Assembly (NCBI RefSeq): GCF_026213295.1
Contig: NC_079422.1
Location: forward strand, 18,682,512-18,746,511
Origin: Gadus chalcogrammus
Lineage: Eukaryota > Chordata > Actinopteri > Gadiformes > Gadidae
DNA: 64,000 bases
Direction of reading: 5' to 3'
Of the stretch, positions 54,861-64,000 are shown one piece after another (position 1 is the first letter of the stretch; each line of letters begins with the position of its first letter). The translations under genes were made by a program, and so were the position numbers. The notes under the pieces were generated by a model, which saw only the letters and a program-made list of their open reading frames with translations, searched no databases and had not been told where the DNA came from.

Positions 54861-56904
54861 GGGCCTCGTTTCCCGATAACGATGGATCCACACTCGTACG
54901 ATCATTATCACGATGGATTTTGCGAACCATCGTAAATTTCTTTGGAGCGTTTCCCAAAACTCCTCTGAACATGAACGCGCGTGCACTGCACTATGACGTT
55001 AGTAGGATTGTAACTGTCCACTGACATGGTGCTGAAATGGGCTCTGTATGAGGGGGAGACGCAGGATTGTCGCAGGAAAAAGGGTTAAAATTCTCCCCAT
55101 CAAGGCCAACAGCAGAGTAGCCTGCAATAATATGAATGCTAAAGATATTAAAACACGGTTGTTTAGGTCTAGGCCGACATATCATATATCAGTCCTAATC
55201 CTGAACGCACAGTGCGTACATTTTTTCACAGCATTTTCCCCCCTGAAATAATTCGATGTTACAAAAATCGAAAATAGCTTGTGTGTCAACTACATATATC
55301 TTAATGTGCTGATTTCTGAAACATGCTTTGCGCAGCAAAGAGAGCAGACTTTATCTGATTCCGCGTAAGGTTTCATTGATTGGCGCGCCCTCTCTAGTCT
55401 AGAATCTTTGATTACCGTGTAACTATTAAAAATGCAACATACCATTAATTCATTATTATTCAAACGCAGAGGCTGGGCATTGACCCACGGCTATTGCTGA
55501 CCCGATTAGGAGAGCTTGGTCTAGATCCTGCCCATCTGGTTGGGCAGAATGATGTATAGGCCTTTTTACACTGCCATGCCGCTTCGGTCGCAGCTTGGCA
55601 CGCCCGGCGATTTCACCGTCTCTTATCTGAAGTTTCCTGTGTAAAACCGAGGGGGTCAAATCCCCCGTTCGTCACGGCGTAGGCTTTCTTGGTTCACTGG
55701 AGAAGGCGGGGCTGCGCAGGCAGTCTAGACCTCTTTAGAATCATTCGCATAGGCTACTCACAAATGTTTCTATTTTTATGAATGAAGACACCCACATGCA
55801 AGAATGAGTTCACGTCTGAGTGTAGGCTACAAACGCGATTAACTATTTACATGTGCAAAAAGCGCCAACATGTTCGTTATTTTGCTGACCACCTGTTTTT
55901 TATGCCGACAAAAGCTTCGTAAGGAAAGTTCCTCTGCGTCTCTCTCATAGATCGCACCATCTTTCAAGGACTTTGTTTAATGCGACTTCATAACCTTCTC
56001 TCACATGATCAGCATTTCGCGGATTTCACTTTCTCTCAAGTTAGAACTGCTCATGATGATATCACTGCCCACCCCCCTGATCCGCGGAGCCGTCGCATTT
56101 ACTTCAGAATGAAACCCAATAAACCGCAAAGTGTCTAGGGTCCGGGAGGGTAAATTGGGGTGCTAGCTCAAGCAGGCAATTTACCTCGGGCAGTGTAAAC
56201 GCGCGGACCATGCCGCGAAAACGGCGTGCATACGACGGCATATTTGCCAGTGTAAAAACACCTTATGATGGTGACGGTAATGTAAGCGGGAAAGCGCGTG
56301 GCGTTCAGGCACGCATCGCAGCAGTTTCCCGCAGCAGTCTACGTTCACTGCAGAAACCACGCTCTCAACTTGGCGATGGCACTCCACTAAGGTCAGGGAT
56401 GTTTGTAACTGTCTAGACACGGTCCAATAAATAAGGAACTTCATCACAGCCTCACAGAAGCGCCTAGAGTGCTTTATGGCAAACAATCGCAACAGAAAAA
56501 ACGCCTGCAGAAATTGATCGGAGTTATTGTCCTCTGTTATTGATCAATATGAGGACATTTTAACCACAATGGTTGAATTTGAATCAGAGGGACACAGCAA
56601 ATGCAGCTCAAAAGCGATCACTTGTTTGGGGGATATTGCGAAATTGCGCCAGCTGGAATTCCGTGGTAATGGATGTGTTTTAATAAAACGCATCCAATAA
56701 ACGGAATGACCGCTGGTGACTCCACTGAGGCTATAGTAGGCTAACAATGCTCTTAGCATCCTACGAGTACCCCTGGAGTCCTCGTTAACTACGAGGGATT
56801 TCACGACGTTCGTTACCAACGATGCTTTCGGGACAAGTTGTGAAAACTGTACGATGCTCGTGCGACGCACCTCACGAACCACTGACTTTCGGGAAACGGG
56901 GCCC
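54861..56904. mobile_element. 2-kb inverted-repeat element (decayed DNA transposon, possibly nested)
   Basis: Ends GGGCCTCGTTTCCCGA at 54861 and inverse GGGCCCCGTTTCCCGA at 56889-56904 (15 of 16 match), with several ACGATGG/CGATGCT motifs just inside each end. GGGCC-CGTTTCCCG ends occur on common fish DNA transposons. A second inverted pair (TTTTTACACTG near 55563 and 56250) suggests an inner element of about 0.7 kb. No intact transposase frame and no clear target duplication. Confidence 0.55.
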
Positions 56905-56980
56905 AGGTGCGTTTGGATTACTGTCAGCGTGTAGGGAAATTGAGCAATATGCACTACTGAGGAATAAGTGTGCGCGTGAT

Positions 56981-57036
<56 letters not shown>
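56981..57036. repeat. (CAA)n microsatellite
   Basis: About 18 CAA units; frames through it give poly-Thr, poly-Gln or poly-Leu translations and are not genes. Confidence 0.92.
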
Positions 57037-57037
<1 letters not shown>

Positions 57038-59930
57038 GCCCTCCCCAGCAGGGGACAGGGGCTGGGTTCTGCATTGACTGGGGAACAAGGGGTTCATCCA
57101 CATTGAAGCACTCAGTGCCCTGAGACCCAGAAGGGTTGCCACGTCTTCTCCTTTAGGACTCCTCCTCAGCAGAGCTCCTGTTTTCCAGTCTGTTTGCTTT
57201 GTTTGGATGTTGAAGGAAAAAAAACAGAAATGACAAATGAAAATCGTTGATTTATATTGGCTATTATTTAGGGTTATTATAGTTAGGATTTGGGACTATT
57301 TGTTGAAGCATGGCCTGGGTTGTCTTCAACAATTTGGCATCACAACCAAGTAGGCCTACTCCTTGAAATTTTTCTGACATTTCTTTGTGGATATTTTGAC
57401 AAAATTGTGACTAAGACAGAGCTCTCATGTCCGTTCTCTCGCAGCACGACAACTTAAAGTCCTACGGTTGGAATTCTATATGCACTTTTAACTCTCCTGT
57501 TTCTTCACTTTTAATCCAAACTACTGAGTGATGGCTGAACTTCAGTGATCAAGCTATCACCAAAATATTGGTCCATGAGTATGTGTTGGGATGGCGCATT
57601 TAAGTCGGAAATCTAGGATGGTTTGGGGCAAGATAGGAATATTCATTAGCTTGGGGATCCACTGGCTGCCAATTTAAGTGAGAAATACACTCTGCTCATG
57701 TTTCTCCTTGTCTGAGAAGGGTTTATAAACTTTCAGACATTGATCTGTGTGTGGGTGTACATTTATTTCTGTTAAATTATGAAGTATAAACTTTCCAATT
57801 GCTCGTAACATTCTCGTCACAATCCAGCAACTATCTGTTAATCCAATGTAAATCAATTTTTTAATATACACCAGCTAATAGCGTTTGGTGGGAGGGGCTT
57901 AAGGCAGGGGGACGCTTTGATTGGCCTCCTGCCCTTTCAAGTTCTTGTCAGTGAAATATCCTTTAAATCTTGCCTACTGCTCTTCTAATTGTCCTTCTTA
58001 GCCAAGTAATCATCTTGCGCTACATGAATGGGCTTTGAACATTATGCCTGGATCAACTAGGCTATTCATAGCTGGTGTAGTGGTAAATGTCAGGCTGTTA
58101 CCAAAATTAGAATCTTAAGAACACAGTTTTGTTGTTTTCAAATCTTTCCTTAAAATAAAACACTGAGTTCATGAGCACTGCTCTAAAATCATTTTTGTGA
58201 AGCCTTTTCTAGCTTGCTCCTCAGCAACTAGATTATGGAGCACCACCTTTTAGACATAGCTATATAGAGTAGCTGGCAGTTTGTTACCCCTCTCATGATT
58301 ATTTAATGTGGACTGAAGCATCTCCATGTTTAGTTTAAGGATTAGAGACATGCTCCTGTCTGGTACAGAAATATGTCTGGTATAGTTTGCACCGGTCACA
58401 AGATTTTGGTCTGTATATTTAATAGTTTGGGTGTGGGACAGGTTATCCAGAGCCCAAATTGGAGCCCAATTTGGTCCATTTTGGCAAATTGAGTCCGAGG
58501 GTTGTCTGTGCACTAATCACTAATCTGCTAATATTAAAACCAATCAGTGCATTGTCAAGTTGAATGTGAAATTATCTCTAGAGGTGGCAGTAGTTTATGA
58601 GGTAGAGTGGGTTGTTTTGTAACCGTGAAGATGCTAGTCCTTTCCGCAGTTCATTCTAGCTTTGTGTCCAGGTGTCCCTGAGCAGGACACCAGATTCTTC
58701 TTTCTCCCGAGTTGTTTTGGATAAGGTCTGTGATAAGAGTTGTGTCTGCCAAATGTAAATCTACATCTATCTTCCACCCGCAGTTACCTGGGCCCATATC
58801 GACTTAAATGCACTGGCCTCCGCCATAAGGTCTTTATGAGGAAGGTACGGCCCTTATTGTCAATGAATCATATCTAATGGTTCACTCGAGGTAAGTGAAG
58901 CGTTTTGTTTTAAATGAAAAGATCACAACCGTGCCGGAGTGGAGGACAACATACTGCATCCAGCCTCGTCCTCACTCGGGCGTAACGACACGCATGAAGA
59001 TAAGACGGGGGGTCGTGATAGCGGATAATAGAAGGAGCTTTGAGATCCAGATCGTTTAGATAGAAGATATGTCGGTGGAAGATAACCTGCAGCGTCAGGA
59101 TACGACAGGTACATTGACAGTTGGATGATTCATTTTCTAAGAGCCTCTTTGCATTATATCTGACAGTGGTTCTAATTATGGGTAGAGCGGCTCTAAAATG
59201 CTCATTTCCAATTCTTGCTTTGGCCACAAAAGACGATTGACAGATTTAGAATATAATGTTTGAATACTTTTTTTCAGTTCTGTCAATAGTCGCACAGCTG
59301 CCACACCCTAAGCCGAAGGAGGCATTTATTTAGTCTCGGAAAAGGCAAGGAAAAAATAACAGATGGGGGGTGATGCTGTCTCTTGAATGATGACATTTGA
59401 ACACATAGAAAAGCCTTAGATGGATGGATGGATCGATCTCCACCTTCCCCTCCTTCTCTTCCTGTTCGCACCTGCCAATCCCCACTGTTTATTTCTGCAC
59501 CCCTAGTGTCTGTGTGGTGGGGGGGGTCTGTAGATCATTATGCTGTGGCTGTGCCGTCTACCCCTGAGCCAGGCTCTGGAAGCGCTCTTGCAGCTGTGGT
59601 TGGCGTGGATGCAGCTGTGTCTCTGCTGGGGAGGGTGGTAATCACAGAGAGCTTCCTCATTAACACATTCTGATCACCACTGCTCCTTTCATTCTTCATT
59701 TTGTATTTTGGTCATATTTATTTGTTTGTTTAAATGTTTTTGTCATTTTGACCATCCAGCTGCCAGGAAATAATGACGGATTTTTCCAAATGATCTCTCC
59801 TTCTTGAACGGTATCTCGCTCACCCTCCTGTGCCAAGTCGAGGTTGATGGACAGGTACACAATTGGGAAATTGGATGTACACTGCCTCTGTCACATTACT
59901 TTGGTGGGGTTGGTGAGAGAGATGTGTGTG
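57037..59930. other. Intergenic, no gene recognised
   Basis: A+T-rich sequence. The stretch 58580-58770 (GGTGGCAGTAGTTTATGAGG, then GTGTCCAGGTGTCCCTGAGCA) is a diverged relative of the SINE at 884-1152. Nothing else could be assigned. Confidence 0.45.
58580..58770 (+). mobile_element. Diverged SINE-like copy
   Basis: Shares the order of motifs of the element at 884-1152: a GAGGTAGAGTGGG A-box-like segment and GGTGTCCCTGAGCA, then ends in CTGCCAAATGTAAATCT. The B-box is decayed. Confidence 0.5.
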
Positions 59931-59937
59931 GGTGAGA

Positions 59938-59945
59938 GGTGTGTG

Positions 59946-60009
<64 letters not shown>

Positions 60010-60050
60010 TGGGTGTGGGTGTGGGTGTGTGTGTGTGTGTGTGTGACACA
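59938..60050. repeat. (GT)n microsatellite with GGGTGT interruptions
   Basis: About 32 GT units, four GGGTGT units, then GT again. Confidence 0.9.
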
Positions 60051-62639
60051 CGCAATGTGTGTGTCTGTGTGTTTTTTTGGGAGAAACAGCCTAATGAGAT
60101 GGTCCATGCTCCCCTGATTCACAACGTTGCAGAAAAAAACAATGAATGACTGAAAAGTTAACTTCCGTTACCTTAAATACATTATTCTAAATTAGAATTT
60201 CCATCACAGATTGTTAATTGAACTGTTATTATAGCCCATGGCCTACAGGTTCAAAACCTTTCCATCTTGTGAATGAGTACCACAATTTTTTCCCTTCCGA
60301 CGACAACTTTATTGCAACGGTTAATTTATCTTTCTACATTTGCAATATATGACTTTGTATTAATTTGATCTTTGTTCCTTTTTTTTCCAAAAGTATGTCG
60401 GTAATCTTTTAATGAATGCATGATGATTAAATATAGTCGTACTTTGATTCAAACTGTTTCACTGAACATAATCCATCTATCCAAATTATTTAGACGGAAT
60501 TCTAGATAGGTATACTGTATCTATATTCCATCTAGATTTATAAAAGCTAAGGGATATACATAACAATAGCGCTGTTGTTTTTCTTGTTTGTAATCTAGTC
60601 GGCTTTCCAACTGTAACATCAGGGCCATTCCCGGGGCTATGAACAAGTTATCCAATCACTGCGTCTTTCATATGAGCAGCTCTGGTGCTGACCTTTCTGT
60701 GGGTGTTCCAACCGTCGTTCCACATGACCTTTAACTCCATTCATCGGCTGCTCTCCAGGGCCTCCCCAGATACCGAGCGAGCCCACACGTGTCACCATAG
60801 GCAATCTCGGGACACCCACAGGTGTGGACGTTTTCATTGGACATGATTATTTGTGACAGACGGTAGACTATTCACAATGCGTGTACCCTGATCCACATGT
60901 TTTTGCTATTTGTGCTTCGTAAGACGATAGCCACACGGCTAATTCACAATCAACAAATACATATTGTTAAGTTGTGTCTTGTAAAAAGCTCAGGCAAACA
61001 CACACACAGGCACACTCACACGCGCACACTCACACACACACAATGTGGGAGGTGAATTAACATGTCTACTCACTTTCATAATTTTACATGTGAACTAGTC
61101 CATACACATTTGTGGATCTCATTGTGTTTTGTCCAAAGTTTACCGCTGTTGACCTGTAATAAAAAGTTTAATGTTTATGCGTGCATAGCATACACCTGTA
61201 GCTGGCGGTGTGCATCTCAAAGGAAGTTATTTTTAACCCACAGAAGGCAAAACACATTGCGTGCGTCACAATTCACAAAATGATATACTTGTGCTTTGTC
61301 TTCCATCCACAAATGCAGTTTCCATGGTGAAGACAAAACTTAAAGACGTGCATTTGGATTGTGAATTAGACACTCATTTGGAGATAATTTTATTGTGAAT
61401 CGGGGTATATGCATTGTGATTCTTCTTCTCGTTGATTACAAATATTGAAGTCCAATAAAAACGATTGACTCCTTGTCCAGAATAGACCATCAACAGATAC
61501 ATGTAATAGATATGAGCTCTTATGTGAATAATAACTAAGGTGAGACACGTTTGTCCATCCTTGCTTTATTTTCTGTGGCCCGTCGATAGTTGCACAAATC
61601 AATAGTCAGTCAATCACCATTACTTCCCTCGGTGTCTAATGTCCTTATACACTTGCACGCACACACACACACACACACACGTACATACACACACACACGT
61701 TCAGTAATACACAATGGCTGTTCTTCAAATGTAGACACACCTGTGCTCTCTTATTGAGATCATACAATATATTGAGAGTCAAAAGAGACTTTAAGAGTCT
61801 GACGGTGAAATACAGGCCTTTAATGAGGAGCTAGGGCATTAGGCGTCTTACTCCATGATGCTTAATGGTAAGATGGGGATGGGACCAATGGTAAAGTCTT
61901 CATCTAGGACTTGAACCCCTGAAGCCATTTCTAGATTATCACTCCATACAACTTTGATGAGTCTAAAGCCTCCACTGAGGCCTTGAAAAAATACTGGGAT
62001 GTCTCTTTTCTTGTTTCTTAAATCTTTAAAGATAGCGCAGGCAGAGACACCATGACCCAAAAAAAGTGTCGCAGCGCGGATAGTTGTTCTCTGCTACCGC
62101 AGAAAACTTCCTCTGGGATTCAGTTCGTCAGGCAGAACAAATGGACTGGCGGGCCCACCTGCTCTCTCCCCTCCCCTCATCTGCTGCCTCCCCCCTCTGC
62201 AAGATTAAGAACGAGCCCCCCCCCCCGGAAGAAACACCTACAGGCAAACGACAAGAACACCAACAAAAAGTCTTGATTTAAGGGGGGGGAGAAAAGGGTG
62301 GGGCAGGAGGGAAGGGGAGTGGGGAGAAAGGAGAGAGATGTTTCCTGCTGTGAGATATGATAAGGGATAAGGGATAAGGGAAGAGATAGGAGATACGGGA
62401 GATCAGGGAACACAGAGATAGGTGCTGGATGAAGGAGACAGCAGCAGGGGAAGGCAGCTGACTCCTGATGTTTGGTGGTATAACAAAGGGAGAACAAACA
62501 GACTTGATCACAGAAAGACCGAGAGATACGGAGAGAGAGGGAGAAAGAGAGAGAGAGAGAGGTCCCGTGACTATACTCCAGCTGTTCTCATTCTATCAAG
62601 CAGTCGCTCACGCTGTCGCACACACGCACATGCACACGT

Positions 62640-62699
<60 letters not shown>

Positions 62700-64000
62700 A
62701 CACCGACGTAATGAAGCAGGTGAATTAACATTTCTATTTATCTTTTTCTATTTCAACCGCAGCTACTCTGTGTCTGACTCTTTACCTCGTTTCCCTAAAT
62801 GAATACTAAATTGTTCATATCTGGCGCATGTTGCTCCTTAATTATTCACTCTCATTTCTCACTTTTCCGATTTTTGTCTTCTGGCGAATGACGTCAATGC
62901 AAGACCTAATTTGATATCGGCTGGAACCAAATTTGCAGAAGTGTAGGGCTTGGGTAGAATTTTGCTGCTAATTAGCTGTTAAGGGGAAATTAGAGAACTT
63001 AAGGTGGCTGTGCTGAGGTGGATATCTGGCACCTTATGAATCGTGGCGAAAAAGGGAAAAAATATCAGAACGTCATTGACAGGCCATGAATTATTCATTC
63101 GGTTAAAATTATGAAAATTATGTAAGGAGGATATTTCTCTCTCCATTCTAATTCAAAAGCTTGTTAAAAGGGATAATGTTCCTTACCTCTGTATTAAAGC
63201 TCCTGTCTTCTATTAATCTTGCCTTTGATTTACTTGGCCTGTTTCATTTCAACACTCATTTTCTTACAGAATCACATTTGCGTGACTTACGTTCAGGGGC
63301 CGGCTCAAGATAAAGATTGACTGATATGTGGATTGATTGATTGATTGATTAGTGGATTGATTGACTGACTGAGATTGATATCCTCAATTATTTGACACGT
63401 GTTACAAACCATCTGAGACGTGAAAGTTACCAGAAAAGGACAACCCATGAAACCTCTTCTCAGAAATTTGACATTAGCTTAGTTAAATTTGATGGCAGGC
63501 AAGCTCAAATCTGGGTGAAAGTTTTGTTGGCTTCATATTTTCTGGAACTTGGGATCTGTCTGGGTGTTATGGGTTATTAACAGCTAACACAAACTCTGGC
63601 GTAGTAAACTATAAAAAAAAGAAGTGTCTGTAAATGTTTCAAATCAACACCGTGTGAACTGGCTTCTGAATGTACACTTCTGAAGGTTTCTTCCCCTCGG
63701 GCAAATCAGTTTCTCTGCAGGTGGAATATCGGTGTAATGAAACACGAAACAAGTTGAAACATTGCCTCTTCTGTGTGCCGTCTCACCCCAGTAGTTCTGC
63801 TGTAGCGCAGGACTGCTGGATTACTCCAAAGGTGAAGGAAGGTTACCAGGAAACCTAATGGACTGCGTGAATCCATTTTGAGGAGACGTTGTCACCAAGT
63901 CCTGATTTGTTTTTGACTTATACAAGACCGCCAACCATTCTAATGAGGTCGCATGGATCTGTTTCCAGTTCAGTACAATTCAGTTTCCATGGTGATGCAT
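60051..64000. other. Intergenic right end of the window, no gene recognised
   Basis: Contains (CA)n tracts at 61660-61700 and 62640-62702, purine-rich segments (62280-62420, 62515-62562) and a (TTGA)n run near 63332-63372. The A+T-rich, non-repetitive block 62880-63250 is rich in TAAT/ATTA motifs. Short frames show no protein-family features. Confidence 0.5.
62640..62702. repeat. (CA)n microsatellite
   Basis: About 28 CA units next to a (GA)n-rich segment at 62521-62562. Confidence 0.9.

Noticed and set aside
56544..57101. 185-codon minus-strand frame with poly-Leu
   Set aside because: The poly-Leu comes from the (CAA)n repeat, and the rest is decayed transposon sequence.

Overview
The window is vertebrate nuclear DNA, almost certainly from a ray-finned (teleost) fish. 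Intron-split genes use GT-AG borders, and a eukaryotic tRNA gene carries an internal promoter. Teleost-type MITEs and SINEs and many very long (TG/CA)n tracts are present. Three genes lie head to tail on the + strand: the 3' end of adamts16 (8745-12969), a complete ice1 (26075-36719) and a complete tent4a/papd7 (38465-45679). Their human counterparts all lie on 5p15, which supports the identities independently of protein similarity. The density of long dinucleotide repeats recalls gadiform genomes, but the species cannot be fixed from this sequence.

Layout. 1-8744 is presumed adamts16 intron, rich in TG/CA/TC microsatellites, with a SINE and a 38-bp minisatellite. 8745-12969 holds six terminal adamts16 exons (thrombospondin repeats and PLAC). 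12970-16144 is 3' UTR and intergenic DNA. 16149-24181 is a full-length endogenous retrovirus with two 799-bp LTRs that look identical, a 4-bp target duplication and a tRNA-Trp-like primer site. Its body is largely hollowed out: only integrase and envelope-TM remnants are recognisable. A tRNA-Glu(CTC) gene lies at 25457-25528 (minus). ice1 has 22 coding exons, including a 19-nt microexon behind a U12-type AT-AC intron. tent4a has 12 coding exons and a 3' UTR running to a poly(A) signal near 48205. From 48230 to 64000 there is no recognisable gene; that stretch holds DNA-transposon fossils (an hAT-like MITE and a nested 2-kb inverted-repeat element), a perfect hairpin, microsatellites and A+T-rich stretches that may be regulatory.

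Function. ADAMTS16 is a secreted metalloprotease; only its C-terminal ancillary domains are here. ICE1 scaffolds the little elongation complex, which drives Pol II transcription of snRNA genes. TENT4A is a non-canonical poly(A) polymerase that adds mixed tails to mRNAs. These are three separate housekeeping or developmental roles rather than an operon-like unit. The most interesting points are the U12 intron plus microexon in ice1, a gene that itself supports snRNA transcription; the recently inserted but gutted retrovirus with seven leader repeats; and a (TG)48 tract abutting a splice acceptor of adamts16.
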